From Streptomyces guryensis (GTDB lineage: Bacteria > Actinomycetota > Actinomycetes > Streptomycetales > Streptomycetaceae): 64,000 bases of DNA. Made by a program: the position numbers and the translations under genes. Positions within the stretch are counted from its first letter, which is position 1. Each line of letters starts with the position of its first letter. Where the stretch lies: the NCBI RefSeq assembly GCF_021261325.1, contig NZ_JAJSBI010000014.1:186001-250000 (forward strand), read 5' to 3'. Shown here one piece after another: positions 8,934-17,079 of this stretch. A model generated the notes under the pieces. That model was given only the letters and a program-made list of their open reading frames with translations, searched no databases and was not told where the DNA came from.

Positions 8934-9480
8934 TTAGTGGCTGTTGCTCACATGGTCCATGGGCAGCCACAGGACGGTGCCCTTCGAGGACACCTCCCGG
9001 GCGGCGAGTGCCTCGTCGCTCAGCGCCCGGTCCCACACATGGACGTCGTCGATCGAGCCGGTGAAGAAGGCCCGGCTGTCCATGCGCTGCCCGATGTGCA
9101 CACCGAACGGCGAGTTGCCGCTGACCGAACCGGGCACATCGGCGGTGCTGAGCTCCGTACCGTCGATGAACAGCGTCAACTGTCCTCCCCCAGGCTCGGC
9201 TTCGCTCGCGTGGGAGGTACCCCCATCGCGCCGCAGCGCCAGATGGTGCCACTGCCCGTCGTTGTGGGCCCTGGTAGTACGTACGGACGCCGACTGCGGG
9301 GCCGCCGCGCCGTCGCGCACGGTGATCAGGCACTGGATGCGGCTGCTCGCGGGCTCCGCGCGCAGCCAGACCTGGAGCTGCTGGTACCGGTCCCACCCAT
9401 CCACCACAGGGGCTGCTCACCGGTCGTGGCCGTGTAGCGGAACCACAGCGACGCCGTGAAGCCCTGTTTCGGTGTGCAAG
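8934..9480 (-). pseudogene. LamG/concanavalin-A-like lectin domain remnant, frameshifted and 5'-truncated
   Basis: Read on the minus strand, 8934-9407 encodes a LamG domain end (QVWLRAEPASSR, DGQWHHLALRRDG, GSIDDVHVWDRALSDEAL, GTVLWLPMDH). The preceding domain strand, CTPKQGFTASLWFRYTATT, is present at about 9411-9477 but in another frame, so a frameshift lies near 9390-9410. No start exists further upstream, because the quinone-oxidoreductase coding region ends at 9489. The remnant also carries a short repeat insertion (see 9184). It looks like the last part of a larger secreted protein whose 5' portion was deleted. Confidence 0.7.
9184..9225. repeat. Short palindromic repeat inserted in the LamG coding sequence
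   Basis: The segment has CCTCCC and GGGAGG arms flanking a GCTCGGCTTCGCTCGCG core, a form I recognise as a dispersed repeat in Streptomyces genomes. Translated, it gives the tract TSHASEAEPGGGQ between two LamG strands, a typical signature of such an in-frame insertion. Confidence 0.6.
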
Positions 9481-9488
9481 CGCAGATT

Positions 9489-10406
9489 TCAGGGGCGCAG
9501 CACCACCTTGCCCAGATTGCGCCTCGACTCGATCACCGCGTGCGCCTTCGCCGCGTCCTCCAGCGCGAACTCCCCGTGCACGGCAGGCCTCAGCGCGCCC
9601 TCCGTGAACAGTCGCCACAGCTCCTGGCGCCGGCGCTCGTACAGTTCCGGCTTCCCACGGGCGATCCGCGCCATCTGGAAGCCGATCACGGACTTGGCGC
9701 CGACGAGCAGGTCGTACGCCTGGATCGTCCCGCCGCCCGAGCTGTACGCCACCAGTCGACCACCCGGAGCGAGCGCGGCCACGGCAGGGGCGAGCAGTTC
9801 GCCGCCGACGGCGTCCAACGCGTAGTCGACGGGATCTCCCCAGCTGTCGTCGCCGTACGTGACGACTTCGTGTGCGCCGAGGGAGCGCACGAAGTGTGCC
9901 TTCCCTGCATCGGACACGGCGCCCACCACCCGGGTCGCGCCCCGCACCTTCGCCAACTGCACGGCCAGGTGGCCGACTCCGCTCGCGGCGGCCGTGACCA
10001 GCGCCGTCTCGCCGGGTTCGGGGTGCGCGGCTTCCAGGGCGCCGAGGGCGACGAGACCGCTGCGGACGAGGGTGACCGCGTCGACCGCAGAGGCACCGTC
10101 CGGGACGGGGGAGGCCATGGCTTCGTGCAGGAGTGCGAAGTCGGCGTATCCGTGTCCGAAGCACAGCCCCGTCACGCGCTCACCGACGCGGAACCGGGTG
10201 ACTGCGTCGCCGACGGCCACGACCTCGCCCGCTGTCTCACCGCCCAGCGGGATCGGCTCGGCGGCCTCGGTGACCTTGCGGACGACGGGGAGCGTGACGC
10301 CCACCGCCTCGCAGCGGACGAGGAGTTCGCCGGGACCGGGCTCGGGGACCGGGGCCTCCTCCAGAAGCAACGGGCCACCGGTGGACTCGTAGCGGACGCG
10401 GCGCAT
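9489..10406 (-). CDS. Zinc-type/quinone oxidoreductase of the MDR superfamily
   Basis: A 305-residue NADPH:quinone reductase-like protein. The N-terminal GroES-like fold carries EEAPVPEPGPGELLVRCEAVGV and the Rossmann half has AAASGVGHLAVQLAKVRGA (residues about 135-155), the nucleotide-binding loop of quinone oxidoreductases. No structural-zinc cysteine cluster is seen, consistent with the QOR subgroup. The ATG at 10406 is chosen because GGAGGTG precedes it; the frame is open 90 bases further, through the operator region. It is divergent from a MarR gene, with two palindromes between them, so it is probably induced by electrophiles or phenolics that release MarR. Confidence 0.86.
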   Translation of the reverse strand: MRRVRYESTGGPLLLEEAPVPEPGPGELLVRCEAVGVTLPVVRKVTEAAEPIPLGGETAGEVVAVGDAVTRFRVGERVTGLCFGHGYADFALLHEAMASPVPDGASAVDAVTLVRSGLVALGALEAAHPEPGETALVTAAASGVGHLAVQLAKVRGATRVVGAVSDAGKAHFVRSLGAHEVVTYGDDSWGDPVDYALDAVGGELLAPAVAALAPGGRLVAYSSGGGTIQAYDLLVGAKSVIGFQMARIARGKPELYERRRQELWRLFTEGALRPAVHGEFALEDAAKAHAVIESRRNLGKVVLRP

Positions 10407-10451
10407 CACACCTCCATGGGTCGTCGGGGATCCCGGCGGGTTCACGAGATT

Positions 10452-10468
10452 CGTTGGGAGTCCCAACG
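10452..10468. promoter_or_regulatory. MarR operator site 1 (CGTTGG-N5-CCAACG)
   Basis: The 17-bp palindrome sits within a longer perfect 9-bp inverted repeat (TCGTTGGGA-G-TCCCAACGA, 10451-10469). It lies between the divergent quinone oxidoreductase and MarR genes. Site 2 has the same arms 30 bp away, three helical turns, which suits two dimers on one face. Confidence 0.75.
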
Positions 10469-10481
10469 ATAGTCCGAGACT

Positions 10482-10498
10482 CGTTGGGAAGTCCAACG
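10482..10498. promoter_or_regulatory. MarR operator site 2 (CGTTGG-N5-CCAACG)
   Basis: Second copy of the same 17-bp palindrome, 22 bases upstream of the MarR start codon, placed to give autorepression. Confidence 0.75.
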
Positions 10499-10519
10499 GC
10501 TTTTCGCTAGGCTGGCCGC

Positions 10520-10957
10520 ATGCCCGAAGCTCCCCTCGCCGCGATCCGCTCCCTCCCCAGCTGGCTGCTCGGTCGTGCCGCCGCGCGCGGACGCGCTCTG
10601 GTGACCGAGGCGCTGGCCGCCGAGGGGCTGAAGATGTGGCACCACGTGGTGCTCTCCGCCGTCCGCGACCTCGGCCCCGTCGCCCAGGCCGACCTCGGGC
10701 GCAGTGTGCAGCTCGACCCCAAGGACCTGGTCGGTGTCCTCAACGACCTGCAGCGCGAGGGCCTCGTCGTACGCGAACCGGACCCCAGGGACCGGCGCAA
10801 GAACGCGGTGTCGGTCACCGGGCAGGGTGCGCGGCTGCTGAAGCGCTGCGAGCGCGCGGCGCGCACGGCCAACGACGAGCTGCTCGCGCCGCTCTCGGCG
10901 GCCGAACGCGACCAGTTCATGAGCCTGTTGATCCGGATTTCCGGCACGGAGAGCTGA
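10520..10957 (+). CDS. MarR-family transcriptional regulator
   Basis: A 145-residue winged-helix regulator. The recognition region SVQLDPKDLVGVLNDLQREGLV and the wing EPDPRDRRKNAVSVTGQG are in the standard places (residues about 65-105), followed by a C-terminal dimerisation helix. It likely represses the divergent quinone oxidoreductase gene through the two CGTTGG-N5-CCAACG sites immediately upstream. The isochorismatase-like gene follows after 19 bases and is probably co-transcribed. Confidence 0.88.
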   Translation: MPEAPLAAIRSLPSWLLGRAAARGRALVTEALAAEGLKMWHHVVLSAVRDLGPVAQADLGRSVQLDPKDLVGVLNDLQREGLVVREPDPRDRRKNAVSVTGQGARLLKRCERAARTANDELLAPLSAAERDQFMSLLIRISGTES

Positions 10958-10976
10958 CGGCGGATAACGTTCCGTC

Positions 10977-11504
10977 ATGGCCGTATCCCTCGCACTCGAT
11001 CCCGCGCGCAGCGCCCTGGTCCTCGTCGATCTGATGGACCGGATCGTCGCGCTGCCCCTGGAGCCCCGCAAGGGCACCGAAGTCCTGTCCGCCGCCGAGG
11101 AGTTGGCGACCGCGTTCCGCTCGGCGGGCGCGACCGTGGTCCTCGTCCGGGTCGAACGCCCCGGCGTCGCCGAACAGCCGCCCGGCAGCGGGCTGGTGGC
11201 CGGTCTGGCCCGGGACGGCGACCTGGAGGTGGTGAAGCGGACCATCGGAGGCTTCCAGGGCACGGGACTGGACGACCTCCTGCGCGGCCGCGGCGTCAAC
11301 ACGCTCGTCTTCGGCGGTATCGCCACCAACCTCGGCGTCGAGTCCACCGCCCGCGCCGCCGGAGACCTCGGCTATGACCTGGTCTTCGTCGAGGACGCGA
11401 TGGCCGCGCTCACGGCCGCCGAGCATGACGCGTCGGTGCGGCTGGACTTCCCGCGGCTGGGGACCGTGGTGACCACGGCCGAGGTGCGGTTCGTGGCGGG
11501 CTGA
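10977..11504 (+). CDS. Isochorismatase-family (cysteine-hydrolase fold) protein
   Basis: A 175-residue alpha/beta hydrolase of the isochorismatase family. The catalytic Asp is in SALVLVDLMD (near residue 16) and the Lys in VVKRTIGGF (near residue 84). The position that carries the nucleophilic cysteine in nicotinamidases is glycine here, in GIATNLGVESTARAA. The true isochorismatase EntB also has glycine at this position, so an EntB-like or non-thiol chemistry is possible. It sits 19 bases after marR and may share its redox or phenolic-stress regulation. The substrate cannot be told. Confidence 0.8.
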   Translation: MAVSLALDPARSALVLVDLMDRIVALPLEPRKGTEVLSAAEELATAFRSAGATVVLVRVERPGVAEQPPGSGLVAGLARDGDLEVVKRTIGGFQGTGLDDLLRGRGVNTLVFGGIATNLGVESTARAAGDLGYDLVFVEDAMAALTAAEHDASVRLDFPRLGTVVTTAEVRFVAG

Positions 11505-11530
11505 TCCCGCAGGGCGGCGGGAGCAGCTGA

Positions 11531-11581
11531 GGCGGGGCCCCTGCGGCGCAGGGGGCGCTCCCCGCCGGCCGGGGCCCCGCC
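11531..11581. terminator. Convergent terminator hairpin
   Basis: A perfect 11-bp stem (GGCGGGGCCCC / GGGGCCCCGCC) encloses a loop that can itself fold. It lies between the convergent isochorismatase-like gene and fdhD and is well placed to end both transcripts. Confidence 0.7.
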
Positions 11582-11601
11582 GCCGTGTCGCGGAGAGCCG
11601 G

Positions 11602-12450
11602 TCACCCCTGGGCGGCCGCGGTCCGCAGAGCGATGCGGTTCTCGCCCGCGTACACGTTCATGGAGCTGCCCCGCAGGAAGCCCACGAGGGTCAGGCCCGT
11701 CTCCGCCGCCAGGTCGACGGCGAGCGACGAGGGCGCCGAGACCGCCGCCAGGACCGGGATCCCGGCCATGACCGCCTTCTGCGCCAGCTCGAAGGAGGCG
11801 CGGCCGGAGACCAGCAGGATCGTGCGGGACAGCGGCAGGTCGCCGTTCTGCAGGGCGCGGCCCACCAGCTTGTCGACCGCGTTGTGCCGGCCCACGTCCT
11901 CCCGTATGTCCAGCAGCTCGCCGTCCTCGGTGAACAGGGCCGCCGCGTGCAGGCCCCCGGTCCGGTCGAAGACCCGCTGGGCCGCCCGGAGCCGGTCGGG
12001 GAGGCTCGCGAGCAGTTCGGGGTCTACCCGGACCGGGGGAGTGTCGGCGATCGGCCAGCGGGCCGTCGTACGCACCGCGTCCAGGCTCGCCTTGCCGCAC
12101 AGGCCGCAGGACGAGGTGGTGTACACGTTCCGCTCCAGGGTGATGTCGGGGATCTTCACGCCCGGCGCGGTCCGCACGTCCACCACGTTGTACGTGTTCG
12201 AGCCGTCGACCGTGGCTCCCGCGCAGTACACGATGTTCTGCAGATCGTCCTGCTCGGCGAGCACGCCCTCGCTGACCAGGAAGCCAGCGGCCAGCGCGAA
12301 GTCGTCACCCGGGGTGCGCATGGTGATCGCGAGCGGCTTGCCGTTCAGCCGGATCTCCAGCGGTTCCTCGGCGACGAGCGTGTCCGGGCGGGAGGAGATC
12401 ACCCCGTCGCGGATGCGGATCACCTTGCGTCGTTCCGTGACTCGTCCCAT
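11602..12450 (-). CDS. fdhD: Formate dehydrogenase accessory sulfurtransferase FdhD
   Basis: A 282-residue FdhD. This protein passes sulfur from a cysteine desulfurase to the bis-MGD cofactor so that formate dehydrogenase becomes active. The essential CxxC pair is C115-C118 in TSSCGLCGK; the TPGDDFALAAGFLVSEG and DVGRHNAVDKLVG motifs are also present. Length matches the family. It is the last gene of a five-gene minus-strand operon (ketopantoate-reductase-like, two FDH catalytic/electron-transfer pieces, Fe-S subunit, fdhD), only 8 bases after the Fe-S gene. Confidence 0.95.
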   Translation of the reverse strand: MGRVTERRKVIRIRDGVISSRPDTLVAEEPLEIRLNGKPLAITMRTPGDDFALAAGFLVSEGVLAEQDDLQNIVYCAGATVDGSNTYNVVDVRTAPGVKIPDITLERNVYTTSSCGLCGKASLDAVRTTARWPIADTPPVRVDPELLASLPDRLRAAQRVFDRTGGLHAAALFTEDGELLDIREDVGRHNAVDKLVGRALQNGDLPLSRTILLVSGRASFELAQKAVMAGIPVLAAVSAPSSLAVDLAAETGLTLVGFLRGSSMNVYAGENRIALRTAAAQG

Positions 12451-12458
12451 GTCGTGTC

Positions 12459-13319
12459 TCAGTCCCGGTTCTGTACGTGCTGGTAGCCGAAGCGGCCCTT
12501 GATGCAGAGGTTGCCGTGGGTCACCGGGTTGTCGTGCGGTGAGGTGACCTTCACGATTTCATTGTCCTGCACGTGGAGAGTGAGGCTGCAGCCCACTCCG
12601 CAGTACGCGCACACCGTCGTCGTCTCCGTCTGAGCAGACTCGTCCCAGGTACCCGCCGCGCGCATGTCGAACTCCGACCTGAACGACAGTGCCCCCGTCG
12701 GGCACACCTCGACGCAGTTCCCGCAGTACACGCATGCCGAGTCGGTGAGCGGCGCGTCGTGCTCGACGGCGATCCGGGCGTCGAAGCCGCGGCCGGAGAC
12801 CGAGATCGCGAAGGTGTTCTGCCACTGGTCGCCGCAGGCGTCCACGCACTTGTAGCAGAGGATGCACTTGTCGTAGTCGCGCACGTACAGTGCGTTGTCG
12901 ACCTTGGGTTCCTCGTCGAGGCGGGCCGCGTCCGGGCCGAAGCGGTCCGGCTTCGCCTCGTACGCCTTGATCCATTCAGCGACTTGTGGAGTCGTCGACA
13001 AGTCCACCGAGGAGGCGAGGAGTTCAAGGACGATCTTGCGGCTGTGGCGGGCCCGCTCGCTGTCCGTCCTGACCTCCATGCCGGGTTCGGCCCTGCGGGA
13101 GCAGGCCGGGACCAGGGTCCTGGATCCCTCCACCTCGACCACACAGACCCGGCAGGCGTTCTTGGGGCGCAGCGTGTCGCCCTCGCACAGGGTCGGCACG
13201 TCCTTCCCGGCCGCCCGGCAGGCGTCGAGGACCGTCGAGCCCTCGGGAGCGCGCACCGGCTCCCCGTCGATCGTGAACTCCAGCAGCCGGCGCGGGATCC
13301 CCAGCGGTGTCACGGTCAT
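12459..13319 (-). CDS. FDH iron-sulfur subunit: NuoG-like ferredoxin domains plus Mo-proximal [4Fe-4S] domain
   Basis: A 286-residue protein equal to the N-terminal third of NAD-dependent FDH alpha subunits. In order: a plant-type [2Fe-2S] domain (C45, C56, C59, C73), two ferredoxin-type [4Fe-4S] motifs (C152/155/158/162 and C196/199/202/206), then the first domain of molybdopterin oxidoreductases with C237, C240, C244 and C272 and the electron-relay lysine K274 in LCIKGRFGY. It stops at VQNRD, exactly where the molybdopterin domain would begin in a normal alpha subunit; that domain is encoded by the gene at 15144. The start overlaps the stop of the NuoEF-like gene as ATGA, so translation is coupled. 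The frame can be followed upstream inside the neighbour, but MTVTPLG is the natural start. Confidence 0.88.
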   Translation of the reverse strand: MTVTPLGIPRRLLEFTIDGEPVRAPEGSTVLDACRAAGKDVPTLCEGDTLRPKNACRVCVVEVEGSRTLVPACSRRAEPGMEVRTDSERARHSRKIVLELLASSVDLSTTPQVAEWIKAYEAKPDRFGPDAARLDEEPKVDNALYVRDYDKCILCYKCVDACGDQWQNTFAISVSGRGFDARIAVEHDAPLTDSACVYCGNCVEVCPTGALSFRSEFDMRAAGTWDESAQTETTTVCAYCGVGCSLTLHVQDNEIVKVTSPHDNPVTHGNLCIKGRFGYQHVQNRD

Positions 13320-15139
13320 TCGTACGCCCCCAGACGGTCTATGGCGGATTCCACTGCGTTCCACGCGGTCTGTCCCAGGCCGCAGATCGAGGCGTCCCGC
13401 ATGGCGCGGCCGACCTCTCTGAGCAGGGCGATGTCGTCGGCGGCCGCCGCGCCCGTGCGTTCCACGATCCGGTGCAGCGCCTCCTCCTGGCGCACGGTCC
13501 CCACCCGGCACGGCACGCACTGGCCGCACGACTCGTCGCGGAAGAACTCGGCGATGCGCAGCAGCAGCCGCGGCAGCGGGACGGTGTCGTCGAAGGCCAT
13601 GACGACGCCCGAGCCGAGCGTCGTGCCCGCCTCGCGGGTGCCTTCGAAGGTGAGCGGGATGTCCCGTTCGTCCGGCCGTACGAAGCCGCCCGCCGCGCCG
13701 CCGAGGAGAACCCCGCGCAGCCGGTCCCGTACGCCGGCCATGTCCAGCAGCTCGCCGAGCGTGGCGCCGAACGGCAGCTCGTAGATGCCCGGCCGGTCCA
13801 CGCTGCCCGAGACGCAGAACAGCTTCGGCCCGGTGGACCTCCCGGTGCCGATCGCCGCGTAGGCCTGGGCGCCCATGGTCAGGATCGGCAGGACGTTGAC
13901 CAGCGTCTCGACGTTGTTCTCGACCGTGGGCTTGCCGAACAGGCCCTTCTCCACCGGGAAGGGCGGCTTCGAGCGCGGCTCGCCGCGGTGGCCCTCGATC
14001 GAGTTGAACAGGGCCGTCTCCTCGCCGCAGATGTAGGCGCCCGCACCGCGCCGGATCTCGATGTCGAAGGCGTAGCCCTGGCCGAGGACGTCGTCGCCGA
14101 GGAAGCCACGCGCGCGTGCCTGCGTGATCGCGTGCTCCAGGCGGCGCAGGGCCCGCGGGTACTCGCCGCGCAGATAGAGATAGCCCTGGTGCGCGCCGGT
14201 CGCGTACCCGGCGATGGTCATCGCCTCGACCAGCGCGTACGGGTCGCCTTCCATGAGCACGCGGTCCTTGAAGGTGCCCGGCTCGGATTCGTCGGCGTTG
14301 CAGACGAGGTAGTGGGGGTGGTCGGGCTGCGACGCCGTGGCCTGCCATTTGCGGCCGGTGGGGAAGGCGGCGCCGCCCCGCCCGACCAGGCCGGAGTCGG
14401 TGACCTCGCGGATGACACCCGCGGGGCCCAGCGCGAAGGCCCGGCGCAGGGCGGTGTAGCCGCCGTGCGCGCGGTAGTCGTCGAGACTCTCCGGGTCCGC
14501 CACGCCGACCCGCCGAAGCAGGACCAGTCCGTCCTGTCCCGCCTGAGGGACCGCCATCGCCGCCGGCGGTTCCTCCGGCGCCGAGTCGGGTGCGCTCGCG
14601 GCGAGTACGGCCGCCTCGACCGTCGCCGGCGCCGACACGGCCGTACGCACCGGCTCCCCCGCCTTGATCGCGAGGGCCGCCGGCGCCCGCTCGCACAGGC
14701 CCAGGCAGGGGCTGCGCTCGACACTCGCCCCGCTGCCCGGGCCCAGCCGCGCCTCGATCCGGGCGCAGAGCCCGGAGGCTCCGGCCGCCGCGCACGCGAG
14801 GTCGGTGCAGACGTGCAGCACGGTGGCCGGGCGCGGCTTCACCGAGAACATGGCGTAGAAGGTGGCGACGCCGTACGCCTCCGCCGGCGGTACGGTCAGC
14901 CGCCGGCACAGGTGGTCGAGGGCGCCTTCGCTGATCCAGCCGACCCGGTCGTTGATCGCGTGCAGCCCGGGCAACAGCAGATCGCGCCGCTCCCGGGCCT
15001 CGCGGCCGCCGCGGGCCCACCTCAGGTCGGCGTCGGAACGGTCCGCGCCCTCCCAGGAGGACTCGGGAGGGCCCAGCAGGGCGTCCACCGCGGCCCGTTC
15101 GTCGTCCGTCGGCTTGCTGTCGCCGAAGTGCAGATCCAC
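13316..15139 (-). CDS. FDH NAD(H)/FMN subunit, NuoE-NuoF fusion
   Basis: A 607-residue diaphorase subunit. Residues 1-160 are NuoE-like with [2Fe-2S] ligands C111, C116, C145 and C149. A linker rich in Ala and Pro follows, then NuoF: GRGGAAFPTGRKW (NADH/FMN loop), CNADESEPGTFKDR, GAYICGEETAL, and the [4Fe-4S] ligands in SCGQCVPCR plus ICGLG near the end. It would receive formate electrons through the Fe-S subunit and reduce NAD+. Fusion of NuoE and NuoF occurs in some soluble hydrogenases and FDHs. It lies between the separated halves of the alpha subunit, starts 4 bases after the catalytic gene stops, and overlaps the next gene by ATGA. Confidence 0.9.
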   Translation of the reverse strand: MDLHFGDSKPTDDERAAVDALLGPPESSWEGADRSDADLRWARGGREARERRDLLLPGLHAINDRVGWISEGALDHLCRRLTVPPAEAYGVATFYAMFSVKPRPATVLHVCTDLACAAAGASGLCARIEARLGPGSGASVERSPCLGLCERAPAALAIKAGEPVRTAVSAPATVEAAVLAASAPDSAPEEPPAAMAVPQAGQDGLVLLRRVGVADPESLDDYRAHGGYTALRRAFALGPAGVIREVTDSGLVGRGGAAFPTGRKWQATASQPDHPHYLVCNADESEPGTFKDRVLMEGDPYALVEAMTIAGYATGAHQGYLYLRGEYPRALRRLEHAITQARARGFLGDDVLGQGYAFDIEIRRGAGAYICGEETALFNSIEGHRGEPRSKPPFPVEKGLFGKPTVENNVETLVNVLPILTMGAQAYAAIGTGRSTGPKLFCVSGSVDRPGIYELPFGATLGELLDMAGVRDRLRGVLLGGAAGGFVRPDERDIPLTFEGTREAGTTLGSGVVMAFDDTVPLPRLLLRIAEFFRDESCGQCVPCRVGTVRQEEALHRIVERTGAAAADDIALLREVGRAMRDASICGLGQTAWNAVESAIDRLGAYE

Positions 15140-15143
15140 CAGG

Positions 15144-17069
15144 TCACCTCACGATGGTCGCGACGGGGAGCTTCTCGATCCGGATCGCCGACGCCTTGAA
15201 CTCCGCCGTTCCCGCGATCGGGCAGTTCGCCTCGATCGTCAGCTGGTTGGTGTCCACCTCGTCGGGAAAGTGCATGGTCATGAAGGCGAGACCGGGCCGC
15301 AGCGCCGTGTCCACCCACACCGGAGCGACCACGGAACCCCGCCGCGAGGACACCTGGACCTCCTCGCCGACCACGACCCCGTACCGCTCGGCGTCCTCCG
15401 GGCACAGCTCGATGTACTCGCCCCGGCGGAGCGGGGAGGCGTAACCACCGCTCTGCACACCGGTGTTGTAGGAGTCCAGCCGCCTTCCGGTCGTCAGCCG
15501 GATCGGGTACTCCTCGTCGGTGAGGTCCACGGGCGGATCGTGCTGGACGATCCCGAAGGGCGCCGGCATTCCGCGCCCGGCCGGGTCCTTCTCCCACAGC
15601 CGGCCGTGCAGATAGGTCGGTTCGAGCTCGTCGGTGCTCGGGCACGGCCACTGGATGCCCTGGTGCTCCTCCAGGCGTTCGTACGTCATCCCGTAGTGGT
15701 CCGGAGAGACCGAGCGCAGCTCGTTCCATACGGTCTCGGCGTCGGCGTACTTCCAGTCGTGGCCGAGGCGTGCCGCCAGTTCGCAGATGATGTCGATGTC
15801 CTCGCGCGCCTCGCCCGGCGGGGTGACCGCCCGGCGCACGCGCTGGACCCGCCGCTCGCTGTTGGTGGTGGTGCCGTCGGTCTCCGCCCAGCCGGCGGTG
15901 GCAGGCAGGATCACGTCCGCCAGCTCGGCCGTCCTGGTGAGGAAGATGTCCTGCACGACCAGGAAGTCCAGCTGCTTCATGCGCCGTACGGCCTGCTCGC
16001 TGTCGGCCTCCGACTGCGCCGGGTTCTCGCCGATGCAGTAGACGGCCCTCAGGGAGCCCTCCTCCATCGCCTCGAACATCTCCGTCAGGTTCAGCCCGTA
16101 GTGCGGCTGGATGACGGTGTCCCAGGCCGACTCGAACTTCAGCCGGGAGTCGGGGTCGAGGATGTCCTGGAAGCCGGGGAGGCGGTTGGGGATGGCGCCC
16201 ATGTCGCCGCCGCCCTGCACGTTGTTCTGGCCGCGCAGCGGCTGCAGCCCGGCGCCGTACCGGCCGACCTGGCCGGTCAGCAGGGAGAGGTTGATCAGCG
16301 CGCGGACGTTGTCGGTGCCGTTGTGGTGCTCGGTGATGCCGAGGGTCCAGCACAGCTGGGCGCGCTCGGCGCGGGCGTAGGCGTGCGCCAACTCCCGGAT
16401 TGCACGCGCCGGGACGCCCGTGACCTTCTCCGCGAGCGACAGCGTCCACGGCTCGACGAGTGCCTTGTACTCCTCGAAGCCGGTCGTCGCCCGCTCGATG
16501 AACGCCTCGTTCGCCAGGCCCGCGTGGATGATCTCGCGTCCGATGGCGTGCGCCATCGGGATGTCGGTGCCGACGTTGAGGCCGAGCCAGCTCTCCGCCC
16601 ACTCGGCGGTCGACGTGCGGCGCGGGTCGACCGCGTACATCCGGGCGCCGTTCCTGATCCCCCTCAGCACGTGCTGGAAGAAGATCGGGTGCGCGAAGCG
16701 GGCGTTGGAGCCCCACATCACGATGACGTCGGTGTGCTCGATCTCCTCGTACGAGGAGGTGCCGCCGCCGGAGCCGAAGGCCGCGCTCAGGCCGGCGACG
16801 CTCGGGGCGTGACATGTGCGGTTGCAGGAGTCGACGTTGTTGGTGCCCATGACGACCCGCGCGAACTTCTGCGCCACGTAGTTCATCTCGTTGGTCGCGC
16901 GGGCGCAGGAGAACATGCCGAACGCGCCGCGGTTGCGTTCCAGGCCGCGGGCCGCGCGGTCCAGGGCCTCCTCCCAGCTCGCCTGCCGGAACGGCTCGTT
17001 GCGGGAGTCGCGGAGCAGCGGGTGGGTGAGCCGGGTGTAGGTCTTCGGGGTCCGGTCGCGTTTCCTCAT
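15144..17069 (-). CDS. Formate dehydrogenase molybdopterin catalytic subunit lacking its N-terminal Fe-S domain
   Basis: A 641-residue molybdopterin oxidoreductase. The Mo-ligating cysteine with its partner histidine is C86-H87 in SCNRTCHAPSVAGL, equivalent to Sec140-His141 of E. coli FdhH. Bis-MGD-binding segments include IVMWGSNARFAHPI, LQPLRGQNNVQGGGDMG, and the C-terminal LTTGRRLDSYNTG and HFPDEVDTNQLTIEANC. The first residues, RDRTPKTYTRLTHPLLR, correspond to the point just after the [4Fe-4S] domain in ordinary FDH alpha chains, so the Mo-proximal cluster must come from the separate subunit at 12459. No cysteine cluster is present near the N-terminus. It follows the ketopantoate-reductase-like gene after 10 bases. 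Confidence 0.9.
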   Translation of the reverse strand: MRKRDRTPKTYTRLTHPLLRDSRNEPFRQASWEEALDRAARGLERNRGAFGMFSCARATNEMNYVAQKFARVVMGTNNVDSCNRTCHAPSVAGLSAAFGSGGGTSSYEEIEHTDVIVMWGSNARFAHPIFFQHVLRGIRNGARMYAVDPRRTSTAEWAESWLGLNVGTDIPMAHAIGREIIHAGLANEAFIERATTGFEEYKALVEPWTLSLAEKVTGVPARAIRELAHAYARAERAQLCWTLGITEHHNGTDNVRALINLSLLTGQVGRYGAGLQPLRGQNNVQGGGDMGAIPNRLPGFQDILDPDSRLKFESAWDTVIQPHYGLNLTEMFEAMEEGSLRAVYCIGENPAQSEADSEQAVRRMKQLDFLVVQDIFLTRTAELADVILPATAGWAETDGTTTNSERRVQRVRRAVTPPGEAREDIDIICELAARLGHDWKYADAETVWNELRSVSPDHYGMTYERLEEHQGIQWPCPSTDELEPTYLHGRLWEKDPAGRGMPAPFGIVQHDPPVDLTDEEYPIRLTTGRRLDSYNTGVQSGGYASPLRRGEYIELCPEDAERYGVVVGEEVQVSSRRGSVVAPVWVDTALRPGLAFMTMHFPDEVDTNQLTIEANCPIAGTAEFKASAIRIEKLPVATIVR

Positions 17070-17079
17070 ACGAGACTCC

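Noticed and set aside
12459..15020. A single 853-residue FDH subunit
   Set aside because: The upstream two thirds is a shadow of the NuoEF gene; only the part from 13319 has family motifs, so the gene is 286 residues.
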